A stretch of DNA of 64,000 nt from positions 1-64,000 of the forward strand of contig JAPLGM010000006.1 of assembly GCA_026390165.1 (NCBI GenBank), written 5' to 3'. Both the position numbers and the translations under genes were made by a program. Shown piece by piece: positions 19,975-29,063 of the stretch. Within the stretch, counting starts at the first letter, position 1. Each line of letters starts with the position of its first letter. This DNA comes from Campylobacterales bacterium (GTDB lineage Bacteria; Campylobacterota; Campylobacteria; Campylobacterales; Sulfurimonadaceae). The notes below the pieces were generated by a model, which saw nothing but the letters and a program-made list of their open reading frames with translations, made no database searches and was not told the DNA's origin.

Positions 19975-20336
19975 AGCCCCTGAACGCTTCCTCACTAACG
20001 CCATTGTTAGTGAGGTTAGAGTCCCTTCGTGGAGCGGAAATTCGCTCCATCACACCCCTCTCCCCTACTTCTCTCTCTATTACGTTTAGTGTTCAAGACA
20101 GCGCTCGTGGATATGATTGGATTGATATACGGTTTATTGTTAGTGGTGTTAGGGATGCAAAACTGGTGAGTGATACTATTCTGCGTTCTTTGGATATGTC
20201 TGAGGGGATTACGGTTGAAATAAATATTAACACTTGTGCTTTAGCAATCGGGGAGTATAAAGGGCGTGTAGATGAAGCACCACTTTATATTATTGGTGCT
20301 TCGATGGGAGTTGAAGAGTTGGCGTTTAGTGGGTGA
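19965..20336 (+). CDS. small conserved-looking protein of unknown function, coupled to nrdA
   Basis: 123 residues from a GTG that overlaps the nrdA stop by 10 bases, with GGAG in the nrdA 3' end as ribosome site. The sequence looks like an alpha/beta domain: strands SLSITFSVQDS and WIDIRFIVSGVRDAKL, a helix, then GITVEININTCALAIG. It has no signal peptide or membrane helix. Coupling to nrdA suggests a link with the reductase, but I cannot name the family. The next gene is separated by a promoter and operators, so it ends the purB-nrdA unit. Confidence 0.6.
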   Translation: MPVKPLNASSLTPLLVRLESLRGAEIRSITPLSPTSLSITFSVQDSARGYDWIDIRFIVSGVRDAKLVSDTILRSLDMSEGITVEININTCALAIGEYKGRVDEAPLYIIGASMGVEELAFSG

Positions 20337-20354
20337 GAATATTTGAATATTTTA

Positions 20355-20408
20355 TTGACAATAAATATTTTGTCAGATAATATGACAATAAATATTTTGT
20401 CAAGGAGC
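20355..20408 (+). promoter_or_regulatory. promoter with two identical 20-bp operator palindromes before the ATPase cassette
   Basis: The 20-mer TGACAATAAATATTTTGTCA occurs twice without a mismatch, at 20356-20375 and 20383-20402 (27-base period). Each copy is an inverted repeat with arms TGACAA/TTGTCA. Copy 1 overlaps a perfect -35 TTGACA (20355-20360). A -10-like TAATAT (20378-20383) follows with a 17-base spacer. Copy 2 lies over the transcription start and directly abuts the ribosome site AAGGAG (20403-20408). A dimeric repressor bound here would block both the polymerase and ribosome access. Confidence 0.7.
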
Positions 20409-20413
20409 TTGGA

Positions 20414-21559
20414 ATGCAATTATGTGTTGGACAAGTAGCACGTGCAGAACAGTTTTGGCCGAGAGATACGGAGATAAATCGTATTTGGGATTCAGTGGAA
20501 TCAGGTGGGCACATTTTGATAGCAGCTCCGAGACGTGTTGGAAAAACTTCTGTCATGTACAAAATATACGATGAGCCTCGTGATGGGTATGTTGTCGCAT
20601 TTGTTGATGTCGAATCGGCGGATAATGAGCATGAGTTTTGGCACAAACTCTTCAATACGTTAACCAGTGAAACATTTATCTCTCAAACACATCGTTATAC
20701 AGCAAAATTGGTAACTTCATTACGAGAATTAGCTGGAAAAGTGAAAAAAGTTTCGACATCGGGAATCGAATTCGGTGATGGAGAAACCTTGGATTATGCA
20801 GCTGCATTTGAGAAATTTGTAACGGAATTACAAATAGATAAAAAGCTCATTATTATGGTCGATGAATTTGCTCAAGCAGTAGAAAATATTATCAAATATC
20901 AGAGTAAAGAGAAAGCCGAATCTTTCTTACGAACAGCACGGAGCTTACGGCAAAATCCTAAAATATTGGAAAAAGTAACATTTATATATGCAGGTTCCAT
21001 CGGACTGGAAGGTGTGGTTGCAAGAATCGGTGCAACAAAATCGATTAATGATCTAAATAGTATAAAAATACCTCCTTTGGTATTTGAGGATGCTTTTGTA
21101 TTCACTCGCGCTTTATGTAAAGAGATAGAAGAGGATGATGAAGCTATTACGTATTTGCTAGAAAAAATTGAGTGGCTGATCCCTTTTTATATTCAGCTTA
21201 TTATTCAAGAGACAAATAAAGAGATGCTTACCCGTGAAAGTATAGATCGTGCTATTACAACGGCTTTAGCGCATAAAAATCATTTTGAACACTGGAAAAG
21301 CAAACTCAAAGAGGCATTTGAACCGACAGGCTACAACTTCGCAAAAGAGATTTTGAATGTTATGTCTGACAAACATACGATCAAATCATCAGCGATTACT
21401 AACCTGATTTCAAAACATAATTTAGATCATGATATAGCTAAAGAGATTGTCCATACCCTCGTGTATGATGGCTATATCAATAACAATGACGACCCAAAAA
21501 CATACCGTTTTAATTCCCCGATTTTGCGTATGTGGTGGTATAACAATGTCGCTAACTAA
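20414..21559 (+). CDS. P-loop ATPase of the archaeal-ATPase/STAND-like (MNS) type, cassette A first gene
   Basis: 381-residue cytoplasmic protein. Walker A is APRRVGKTS (residues 38-46), Walker B LIIMVDEF (145-152), and a sensor-like strand TFIYAGSIGLEGVV follows near 200. The C-terminal third is helical and ends in a winged-helix-like segment (DGYINNNDDPKTYRF, then NSPILRMWWYNNV), the usual layout of archaeal-ATPase-type STAND proteins that act as switches or DNA-linked regulators. The ATG follows AAGGAG. The gene overlaps the second ATPase gene by 14 bases. No nuclease or membrane domain is visible, so the function is unknown. Confidence 0.75.
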   Translation: MQLCVGQVARAEQFWPRDTEINRIWDSVESGGHILIAAPRRVGKTSVMYKIYDEPRDGYVVAFVDVESADNEHEFWHKLFNTLTSETFISQTHRYTAKLVTSLRELAGKVKKVSTSGIEFGDGETLDYAAAFEKFVTELQIDKKLIIMVDEFAQAVENIIKYQSKEKAESFLRTARSLRQNPKILEKVTFIYAGSIGLEGVVARIGATKSINDLNSIKIPPLVFEDAFVFTRALCKEIEEDDEAITYLLEKIEWLIPFYIQLIIQETNKEMLTRESIDRAITTALAHKNHFEHWKSKLKEAFEPTGYNFAKEILNVMSDKHTIKSSAITNLISKHNLDHDIAKEIVHTLVYDGYINNNDDPKTYRFNSPILRMWWYNNVAN

Positions 21560-23528
21560 CTATTCACGTTACAAATACACCCCCGATGAGATGGAAGAGA
21601 AAGAGTTCCTATCGCGCTTCGTCGTTCGCACGGACATATTTAATGAAATATTCGAAGATATAAAATCAGCCAACAATACGGTACCGCAACAACACTATAT
21701 CATCATCGGTCAACGTGGGCAGGGAAAAACGACGTTATTGCGAAAGGTGTTGCTTGAGGTGAAAAACTCTCCTGACCTCTCGGAGCGTATTGTACCCGTC
21801 AAATTTTCCGAAGAGCAGTATCAAATCCGTTCCCTTAGCCGACTTTGGGAGGAGGTCGCTGATTATCTCCAAAGCATCTATCCTGAAAGCTTCCCTGACA
21901 TATTGGACAAAATGGAAGTGTATTTCGATGATGAGGATTATGAGCTAAAAAGTTTCTCCCTCTTTGAAAACACCGTTATCCAATCGGAGAAAAAATTACT
22001 GTTGCTGATCGATAATATCGATGAGTTAATCGGCAAACTAAGCATCAAAGAACAACGTAGATTGCGCGAAATATTACTCAGTTCTTCGTCGATTCGTATT
22101 ATCGGCGGCTCCACCGATATGCTCGAACAGCACCATAAATACGATAAACCGTTTTATCAGTTTTTCAAGATCATCAAACTGCGCGGGTTCAATGAATCCG
22201 AAGCGCACACTTTTCTCCGTGCGATTGCCAAAGAGGATCAAAAAGAGCAGATAGAAACGCTTATCCGAACCAATCCCGCACGGATCGAAACGTTGCGACG
22301 GTTGACGGGAGGGGTGCCGCGAACACTTGTTATGCTTTTTGATATTCTGATGGATGATGGGGGAAATGCGTTTGATGATTTGCTCAAAATTCTCGATGAG
22401 GTAACACCGCTTTATAAACACCGAATGGATGATTTGCCTCCGCAATTACAGGAGATTGTCCACACTATCGCGATGAACTGGGACGGGATGCTCACCCGTG
22501 AAGTGGCGAAAAAAACGAAACTAGAGAGTAAGGCGATCTCCGCACAGCTCAAACAGCTCGAAAAATACGAGATCGTCGAATCCGAATCGATAGGTAAAAA
22601 CAAGATTTACAAGATCAAAGAGCGTTTTTTTAACATCTGGTATTTGATGCGCTACGGACGAAAGAAAGACCGGCAGAGGGTCGAGTGGCTCGTGAAGTTT
22701 CTTATGTCATGGTATTCGAAGGAGGAGTTAGAAGAACGGGCTAAGAAGCTTATTGATTCGCTTAAAACAGCAGATGTAAGTCCGAATCATGCGTACCATA
22801 TGGCGGAAGCACTAAGTCATACGGGAATTGATATTGAAATTGAGCATTTTTTGAAGATTGCAGTAAGCCAATTTTTACAAAATAAAAAATCTGTTTTAGC
22901 AAATGAACTAACACCATCTGATGTTATGCTAATAGACAATGCAATTAGATTAACAGAACAAAATCAGTTTGGACAAGCATTAAAAAAATTAGATTTGACA
23001 AAAAGTGATAATAATCAAGTTATACAAAGTTTAAGACGTATTATTTCAGCAGATGAAAAAGCGATGAATTTGATTTTTATCATAAATGAGCAACAAGATA
23101 GTTTAATAAAAGAATATGGGAATATAGGTAAAGATTTTTTAAGTGCATTTGAGGCTTTAGATGAAAAAGGAAGTCCATCTTCTGCACTTTGGATGGCGAT
23201 GATAACGTTAAAATATGATCTATACGAAGAAAGTTATAAAGCAATAATGGAATGGATAAGTTCTGAGGAAGAAAAAAATAGCTCAGAACGATTCACACAA
23301 GAATATTTACTTTTACTACTAGCTAAAGGTCAATACTACCAAGCCAAAAAGTTCTTTGAAATGGAAGAGTACCGATTTAAAGACATCTACAAACCGATTT
23401 GGTATGCGCTAATGATTCTCATGGGAGAGGATGAGGAATACAAAAAGATGGGGAGTGAACTCACCGAGAGTGTGAATGAAGTGTTAACGCGGATTCGGGA
23501 GCTTGAGGAGGAACACGGGAATCTATAA
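21546..23528 (+). CDS. large P-loop ATPase with winged helix and C-terminal helical repeats, cassette A second gene
   Basis: 660 residues from the ATG at 21546, which lies inside the end of the previous gene; an upstream ATG at 21447 in the same frame is shadow sequence. Walker A is GQRGQGKT (55-62), Walker B KKLLLLIDNIDEL (about 147-159), and a sensor-1-like strand IRIIGGSTDML follows. A winged helix (about 305-360, AISAQLKQLEKYEIVE) leads to ERFFNIWYLMRYG, a typical archaeal-ATPase ending. The remaining 280 residues are helical, TPR-like. Bases 22780-23340 are far more AT-rich than both flanks, so the gene is mosaic. The stop overlaps the convergent RNA methyltransferase gene by 6 bases. 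Confidence 0.75.
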   Translation: MSLTNYSRYKYTPDEMEEKEFLSRFVVRTDIFNEIFEDIKSANNTVPQQHYIIIGQRGQGKTTLLRKVLLEVKNSPDLSERIVPVKFSEEQYQIRSLSRLWEEVADYLQSIYPESFPDILDKMEVYFDDEDYELKSFSLFENTVIQSEKKLLLLIDNIDELIGKLSIKEQRRLREILLSSSSIRIIGGSTDMLEQHHKYDKPFYQFFKIIKLRGFNESEAHTFLRAIAKEDQKEQIETLIRTNPARIETLRRLTGGVPRTLVMLFDILMDDGGNAFDDLLKILDEVTPLYKHRMDDLPPQLQEIVHTIAMNWDGMLTREVAKKTKLESKAISAQLKQLEKYEIVESESIGKNKIYKIKERFFNIWYLMRYGRKKDRQRVEWLVKFLMSWYSKEELEERAKKLIDSLKTADVSPNHAYHMAEALSHTGIDIEIEHFLKIAVSQFLQNKKSVLANELTPSDVMLIDNAIRLTEQNQFGQALKKLDLTKSDNNQVIQSLRRIISADEKAMNLIFIINEQQDSLIKEYGNIGKDFLSAFEALDEKGSPSSALWMAMITLKYDLYEESYKAIMEWISSEEEKNSSERFTQEYLLLLLAKGQYYQAKKFFEMEEYRFKDIYKPIWYALMILMGEDEEYKKMGSELTESVNEVLTRIRELEEEHGNL

Positions 23529-24470
23529 TTTCTCCAACAAACAAATAAAAAACCCATCAATCGTATCGGTGGGCAAAATCCGCACGGCGTTTTGAATCCG
23601 CTCGTCAAATACCTCTTTTCCCCAACGCATCAGAGGCTTTTGAATGTTATCGAATGGCAATGTGAGGGGCAAGGTCTTTAAACGTCCTCCATGGCGTTCT
23701 AAGAGGTGCTGAAGGGGGCTTTCGTTCTCTTCTGGGGAAAAGGAGCAGGTACTGTAGAGCAATTTTCCCCCTGGTTTGAGAGCATCGAATGCGGAGAGGA
23801 GGAGTCTTCGTTGAAGCTTGGAGGTCTCTTTGACTTTGTGGATAGACCAAAAAGACATACTTTTAGGTTCATGGGTTTTAAAGCGTGCTTCAGAGGAACA
23901 TGGGGCATCAAGGAGGATACGGTCAAACATCTCGGGACATTTTTTCCCCACGCTCCGCCCGTCGGTCATATAGGTATGGGCGTTGGTCACCCCTTGGGAT
24001 TTTAGGTTGTCACACATGCGAAAAAAACGTTCTCGTGAGAGTTCTACCGCAGAGAGCCACCCTGTGTTTTCCATCATCCCTGCTAACATCAGTGTTTTAC
24101 CCCCTGGGGCGGCGGCGAGGTCGAGGACGGTCTCTTCTGGCTTGGGAGCTAATAAAATAGGGGCAATCATCGAGGAGAGATTTTGAATATAGAGTTTCCC
24201 ACTGTAAAACAGATCGGTTTTGGTAAGGGCGAGTTTGTCTTTGGGGGAGATACGGTAGACCCCTTCTAGAAAGGTTGTTTGCCACCCTACTTTCTCAAAC
24301 GGTATATTTGCTTTTTCTAATTCTGCTTCGAGTTCTTGAGGGGTCGATTTGAGGGTGTTGACTCGAAAGGTGACCTGCTTAGGGGTATCAAATGTTTTGA
24401 GTATCGATGCAAACTGCTGTGAGGGGACAATTTTTTCTAATCGTTCTTTAAACGCTTCGGGGAGGCTCAT
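23523..24470 (-). CDS. RsmB/RsmF-family RNA (cytosine-5-)-methyltransferase
   Basis: 315 residues, NOL1/NOP2/Sun family, SAM-dependent m5C formation in rRNA or tRNA. SAM binding is by DLAAAPGGKTLMLAGMM. The two catalytic cysteines lie in LLDAPCSSEARF (base-releasing) and YSTCSFSPEENE (attacking). It is shorter than RsmB because the N-terminal NusB-like domain is missing. The ATG overlaps the pcm stop by 4 bases. It is the last gene of the nrdB-nitrilase-pcm unit. Confidence 0.88.
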   Translation of the reverse strand: MSLPEAFKERLEKIVPSQQFASILKTFDTPKQVTFRVNTLKSTPQELEAELEKANIPFEKVGWQTTFLEGVYRISPKDKLALTKTDLFYSGKLYIQNLSSMIAPILLAPKPEETVLDLAAAPGGKTLMLAGMMENTGWLSAVELSRERFFRMCDNLKSQGVTNAHTYMTDGRSVGKKCPEMFDRILLDAPCSSEARFKTHEPKSMSFWSIHKVKETSKLQRRLLLSAFDALKPGGKLLYSTCSFSPEENESPLQHLLERHGGRLKTLPLTLPFDNIQKPLMRWGKEVFDERIQNAVRILPTDTIDGFFICLLEKL

Positions 24471-25108
24471 CGGACAACTCCATCAAGAATAGGGACAAAA
24501 TCGCATGTTTCGAGGGGCTCTTCGATGATTTTATTCCCCCTCTTCGTAAAACGGGTAATGATCTGTTGATGCCCTTTCTCCATGGGGGCAATTAAAATTC
24601 CCCCTTCGCGGAGCTGATCGAACAGTTTTTGGGGGATAGCACGTGCTGATGCCGAGAATAAAATCCGCTCAAAAGGGGCGTATTGTTCCCATCCATTTTG
24701 TCCATCATCGGTACGGGTGTGAATATTTCCCAGTTTTAAATGACGAAATCGATCTTTGGCTTCCAGTAAGAGTGATTCTATCCTCTCGATGGTGAAGACA
24801 CGGCGAAAGAGATGGGAGAGGACGGCTGCTTGGTAGCCACTGCCACAACCGATTTCCAAGACACTATCACACCCCTCAGGGCTTAGATACTGGGTCATTT
24901 TGGCAACGGTAAGGGGGGAAGAGATGTACTGCTGTGCCCCGATGGGGAGAGCGTCAAGACGATAGGCATTGTGGCGCATGGCGAGGGGGACGAATGCTTC
25001 ACGATTGGTTTGGATAAGGGCGTTTTTAATAACCAGACGGAGCGGAAACTTTTTGTTAATCTCGTCGCTCATTCGCGTGGTTTTAATGATGGTTACTTTG
25101 TCCGTCAC
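24467..25108 (-). CDS. pcm: protein-L-isoaspartate O-methyltransferase
   Basis: Repairs isoaspartyl residues in aged proteins by SAM-dependent methylation. The 213-residue protein has the SAM motif VLEIGCGSGYQAAVLSHL and the preceding substrate segment (QYISSPLTVAKMTQYL). The start is a GTG overlapping the nitrilase stop (GTGA), so it is translationally coupled. The length is normal for the family. Confidence 0.93.
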   Translation of the reverse strand: MTDKVTIIKTTRMSDEINKKFPLRLVIKNALIQTNREAFVPLAMRHNAYRLDALPIGAQQYISSPLTVAKMTQYLSPEGCDSVLEIGCGSGYQAAVLSHLFRRVFTIERIESLLLEAKDRFRHLKLGNIHTRTDDGQNGWEQYAPFERILFSASARAIPQKLFDQLREGGILIAPMEKGHQQIITRFTKRGNKIIEEPLETCDFVPILDGVVR

Positions 25109-25833
25109 GATTTTATCCCTATATTAAGATAGCGGCGCATGGAGTGTACGGTATGCTCTTCGTACATTAAGGAGAGGGTTTCTGCCCCATTGTTACGCAA
25201 TTCGCTTCCAAAGGGGTTGATAATTCCACTCATTCCACTGGTATCGTCATTGTGAGCATCACTAGCAATAACATAACACTCATTCATAAGGGCAAGGGCA
25301 TTGGTGAGGGTGATGAAGTGCTCGGTTCGAATTTTCCCCCACTGTGCGGGGATGGCAATAATATCGCACCCCTCTAGTCGTTGCCACAAAGATTTAAAAC
25401 GGAGTTCAAAACAAATAAGTATGCCGATCTTTATCCCGTTATAGTTAAAACTCATAATTTGAGCCTCTTCCCCTGCGCTAAAGTGGTTGGTTTCCCCGCC
25501 AAGGTTAAAGAGCTTTGTTTTGGCTTGTGCGTGGAGTATTTTCCCGTCGTGGAGCGCGTAAGCGACGTTGTAAAACTGATCGTCAATTCGGGTGATGGCG
25601 GTAAAGATAAGGAGACGATTTTCGACCCAATTACTGAGTTTTTGAAGGGCTGTGGGGGTGAATTCGGCAGCTTCCTCGAAACGGTCGTAGTCAAATCCTG
25701 TAAGACACACTTCAGGAGCAACGATGATTGCATCTTCCGGTGCTTGAGCAAGAAGTAGGATCAGCTTTGTGAGATTATTTTCAAAAGAGATATCGGTGGG
25801 GATACAAAGGGAAACAATGGATTTAGAAATCAT
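25105..25833 (-). CDS. carbon-nitrogen hydrolase (nitrilase superfamily)
   Basis: 242 residues from the ATG at 25831-25833, which overlaps the nrdB 3' end by 11 bases; the longer upstream frame is nrdB shadow. The Glu-Lys-Cys triad is recognisable: [10 protein letters not shown] (Glu), [13 protein letters not shown] (Lys) and [12 protein letters not shown] (Cys). Such enzymes hydrolyse amides such as omega-amidated metabolites or deaminated glutathione. The substrate cannot be told. It sits between nrdB and pcm, with which it forms an overlapping operon. Confidence 0.85.
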   Translation of the reverse strand: MISKSIVSLCIPTDISFENNLTKLILLLAQAPEDAIIVAPEVCLTGFDYDRFEEAAEFTPTALQKLSNWVENRLLIFTAITRIDDQFYNVAYALHDGKILHAQAKTKLFNLGGETNHFSAGEEAQIMSFNYNGIKIGILICFELRFKSLWQRLEGCDIIAIPAQWGKIRTEHFITLTNALALMNECYVIASDAHNDDTSGMSGIINPFGSELRNNGAETLSLMYEEHTVHSMRRYLNIGIKS

Positions 25834-26842
25834 CGAAACTGAGGCTTCCTTTGGAGTAGTTGGTGACGGTTCCTTCGAAAAAGTTGGTTTTTTGGTCATT
25901 AAATTTTGAAAAATCATCGACCCATTTGATGGGGTTGGCAACATTGTAGAGAGGTTTTAGCCCAACAGCTTGGAGTCTGACGTCTGCGAGATATTGGATG
26001 TACTGGGCGACGATGTCATTGGTAAGACCCAAAATCTGCCCCTGAGTGATGTATTGTCCCCATGCCGTCTCTAACTCGACTGCTTTGCGAAACATATCGT
26101 ATACCTCTTCGATCAAGCTTTCGGTAAAGAGATCGGCACGCTCTCGCTTGAGGGTGTTGATGATGTTTTGGAAGAGAACCAAATGGGTTACTTCATCACG
26201 CTGAATAAAACGGATCATTTGAGCAGAACCGAGCATTTTCCCTGAACGGGCGAGGGTGTAAATATAGGTAAATCCGCTGTAAAAATAGATCCCCTCTAAA
26301 ATCTGGTTTGCGAAACACGCTTTTACAAAAGCACTCTCGCTGGGATCGTTGGCGAGTTCATCGTAGCGAGCGGCTATGGAATCATTTTTGGTTTTGAGCA
26401 TCATATCTCTACGCCACAAATCATAAATTTCGGCACTGTTTTGGCTGATGGAGTCTACCATAACGGCGTAACTTTGAGAGTGGAGTGCCTCTTCGAAACT
26501 TTGGCGTACCAAAATGAGATTGATTTCAGGAGCCGTTACGTACGGATTGATATTGTCCATCAAGTTGTTTGTTTGGAGGCTATCCATAAAAATGAGTTGA
26601 GAAAGGGCTTTATCGTATGCCGTTTTTTCCATCTCGGTGAGGTATTTATAATCGACGGCATCACGGGTCATATCGACCTCTTTGGGAAACCATGTGTTGT
26701 TAAGCATCATTTCCCAAAGATTGTATGCCCATTGGTATTTGATATTATTAAGTTCAAAAATACCGGTAGGATTTCCACCAAAAATACGACGGTCATTCAC
26801 ATGCTCAGAAGAAGTTGGATTGTATATTTTTTTGCGTTGCAT
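25823..26842 (-). CDS. nrdB: ribonucleoside-diphosphate reductase beta subunit
   Basis: 339-residue ferritin-like radical-generating subunit that partners NrdA. Metal-ligand helices are visible as [11 protein letters not shown] (ExxH) and [12 protein letters not shown] (second ExxH). The C-terminus SFDDF is the tail that docks on NrdA. It is first in a minus-strand operon with the nitrilase, pcm and rsmB-like genes, while nrdA is in another operon on the opposite strand. Confidence 0.96.
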   Translation of the reverse strand: MQRKKIYNPTSSEHVNDRRIFGGNPTGIFELNNIKYQWAYNLWEMMLNNTWFPKEVDMTRDAVDYKYLTEMEKTAYDKALSQLIFMDSLQTNNLMDNINPYVTAPEINLILVRQSFEEALHSQSYAVMVDSISQNSAEIYDLWRRDMMLKTKNDSIAARYDELANDPSESAFVKACFANQILEGIYFYSGFTYIYTLARSGKMLGSAQMIRFIQRDEVTHLVLFQNIINTLKRERADLFTESLIEEVYDMFRKAVELETAWGQYITQGQILGLTNDIVAQYIQYLADVRLQAVGLKPLYNVANPIKWVDDFSKFNDQKTNFFEGTVTNYSKGSLSFDDF

Positions 26843-26954
26843 GTGAATAGCCTATGTAATAAAATGGTGAAATGAAGAATGGCATTATGTCAAAATATAG
26901 ATTTAGATATGCTAAAACTGAGTATTAATTGCAAAAGGGGAGAGAATGCGTAAG

Positions 26955-26980
26955 CTATGCGTAAAATTATTTACGCATAG
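26955..26980 (-). terminator. stem-loop downstream of the chemoreceptor gene
   Basis: A perfect 11-bp inverted repeat (CTATGCGTAAA/TTTACGCATAG) with a 4-base loop lies 4 bases after the chemoreceptor stop. No T-run follows on the minus strand, so termination strength is uncertain. Confidence 0.5.
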
Positions 26981-26984
26981 AGAA

Positions 26985-28895
26985 TCAATTGGTTTCGGTG
27001 AGGAGATTATCCATGAGAACAAAGAGCTGTTCGCTCGCTTTTTCCATCTCTTTAAAGTTTTTGATAATATCGTTACTGTGATCAAGAATATACTCTTCAC
27101 CATGATCAATATAGGATAAGTTTTTATTGGCATTTTGATGAACGGATGTATGGGGCATTTTCATAAGATCATAGCTTCTTGCTTTACTGAACCGCTCTTT
27201 TCCTTCCCCATCGTACCATTGTCCCAATCGACATTGGTGTGAGTCAACCGCTTTAATCTTGTGATCGCACACCATAACACCGTTGTAGGCTCGTGATTTA
27301 TAGAGAATATGGTCTATTTTTGCCAAAATAATAAAGGAGCTGTTTTCCATTGCGTGCGATGAGTGTACAATTTTAGAAGAGCCTTCATTGAGTTGAATAA
27401 GGGTATTTTCAAACGTGGTAATACTGGAGCTTGAACGTGCTACGACTTTATTCATCTCTTCAGCACTGCTTTGAATGTCGCTCATGTCTTGTTGGAGGGA
27501 ATTGATGGAGAGGGAAATCTCCCCTGTAGCCTTGTGGGTTCTCTCCGCTAGTTTACGTACCTCATCGGCGACTACTGCAAATCCGCGTCCATGTTCACCT
27601 GCGCGTGCTGCTTCGATGGCGGCATTGAGGGCTAAAAGATTGGTTTGATCAGCAATATCGGTGATAAGCTGAATAATAGAGTTAATTTCATTAGTACGCA
27701 TTGTAATATGATTGATTGCATCGGTATTATTGCCAACTTTTTCATTAAGCATATTAAGTTCATTGACAATGGTGGAGATTGTTTGGCGGCTGTCATGGGC
27801 AAGTTTTGCCGAATTTGTGGTTGCGTGGGTGACGTCTTTGAGATTGTGGATATTATTATGGAGATTATCCTGAATCACACTAAGACTTTCGGTAACTTTA
27901 ACACTAAGGTGGCTGAGTTGTGAATTTAGTGCATCTCGACGTTTCTTTTGTTCTTGCTCTTTCATAAGGGTGATACTTTTAGCGACATTTTCAATCCCTT
28001 CGACAAATTCACCGTGCATCCCCTCGTCAGAGAGTTGGTGGGAAAAGTCCCCCTTGGTAGCGCCCAATATAGAGGTATTGATTTGGTGAATAAAATCTTG
28101 AATTTGTCCAATTAACTGGTGCAGGGCTGATCCCATAATTCCAAGTTCCGTTGTAGGGGACGTGTCAACATCCGTTTGGGCAAAATTTCCATGGGCAACG
28201 TGTGTAATAACGTCGGTGAATGCTTCTAAAGCACTCGTGATAGAACGGCGGATCATACTGGCAAAAATAAAGATCAGAAGAGCTACGGTAAGACCCATTC
28301 CAAGGACGAAAAGTTTATAAAAATTAATCTCTTGATGGAGCTCTTTGGAAGCACTTTGGAGCATGCTTTGTTTTAGATCCACTACCTTGTCAAAATTTGT
28401 CCGCGAAGCCTCTGCGTAGGGGGTAAGATCCTTTTTATAGTGAGCATAAATTTCAATTGAGTTATTTGAAATGGTAGCAGAGTTGAGTGATTTCATCATT
28501 GTTATGGTGTTGTCTACGAAGGTTATCGTACTCTCTTTTGCATCGGAGAGCAACTCTTTTTCATCGGGTTCAGTAATGGTTTTTTCGAGTTTGGAAAATG
28601 CCAAGGCAATCGCTTGGTTCCGTTTTTCAAGTTTTTCAAGGTTATTGGTGTAATCATTTCCTAGCATAATATCGCGGCTGGTACGGCTAATATAGTTGAG
28701 ATCTTTTTCGATTTCCAAAGTGAGCATGGCTCCGGCAATAGTCTTCTCTTGCAGTTCACTGTATTGATTCTCCAAACTGCTAAGGGCAAAATAGACAAAA
28801 AGGGAAGCGCCAACAATCGATAGGGTAGCCACCGTTACCAAATAATTCATCCGCTTTTTGACACTAATATTTTGAAGACCTCGCGCTAATCCCAT
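26985..28895 (-). CDS. methyl-accepting chemotaxis protein with C-terminal CZB zinc-binding domain
   Basis: 636 residues. The N-terminal membrane helix (about 15-38) and a second near 195-215 enclose a helical periplasmic sensor (4HB type). A HAMP region (about 216-270) follows, then the signalling domain with the hairpin tip [36 protein letters not shown]. The C-terminus is a CZB domain with [20 protein letters not shown], holding the His and Cys zinc ligands. In characterised proteins CZB domains sense zinc or oxidants such as hypochlorous acid. No cognate che genes are in the window. Confidence 0.93.
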   Translation of the reverse strand: MGLARGLQNISVKKRMNYLVTVATLSIVGASLFVYFALSSLENQYSELQEKTIAGAMLTLEIEKDLNYISRTSRDIMLGNDYTNNLEKLEKRNQAIALAFSKLEKTITEPDEKELLSDAKESTITFVDNTITMMKSLNSATISNNSIEIYAHYKKDLTPYAEASRTNFDKVVDLKQSMLQSASKELHQEINFYKLFVLGMGLTVALLIFIFASMIRRSITSALEAFTDVITHVAHGNFAQTDVDTSPTTELGIMGSALHQLIGQIQDFIHQINTSILGATKGDFSHQLSDEGMHGEFVEGIENVAKSITLMKEQEQKKRRDALNSQLSHLSVKVTESLSVIQDNLHNNIHNLKDVTHATTNSAKLAHDSRQTISTIVNELNMLNEKVGNNTDAINHITMRTNEINSIIQLITDIADQTNLLALNAAIEAARAGEHGRGFAVVADEVRKLAERTHKATGEISLSINSLQQDMSDIQSSAEEMNKVVARSSSSITTFENTLIQLNEGSSKIVHSSHAMENSSFIILAKIDHILYKSRAYNGVMVCDHKIKAVDSHQCRLGQWYDGEGKERFSKARSYDLMKMPHTSVHQNANKNLSYIDHGEEYILDHSNDIIKNFKEMEKASEQLFVLMDNLLTETN

Positions 28896-29026
28896 ATCTT
28901 TGCTCCCATCACATTTTTGTTATGCTTTTTTTAGGCTGTTATTATAGTCACATTTAGGAGAATTTAGTTACAAATTTGTTGATGGACTGATAGTACGCAC
29001 CCAAGGGGAATGAAGTGCTCTTTGTA

Positions 29027-29035
29027 TGTTAAAAT
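29027..29035 (+). promoter_or_regulatory. extended -10 promoter for the DUF748 gene
   Basis: TGT-TAAAAT lies 28 bases upstream of the ATG at 29064, between two divergent genes. A ribosome site AAAGG follows. No -35 is recognisable. Confidence 0.4.
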
Positions 29036-29063
29036 TGAACATTATTTACAGTAAAGGTAGTCG

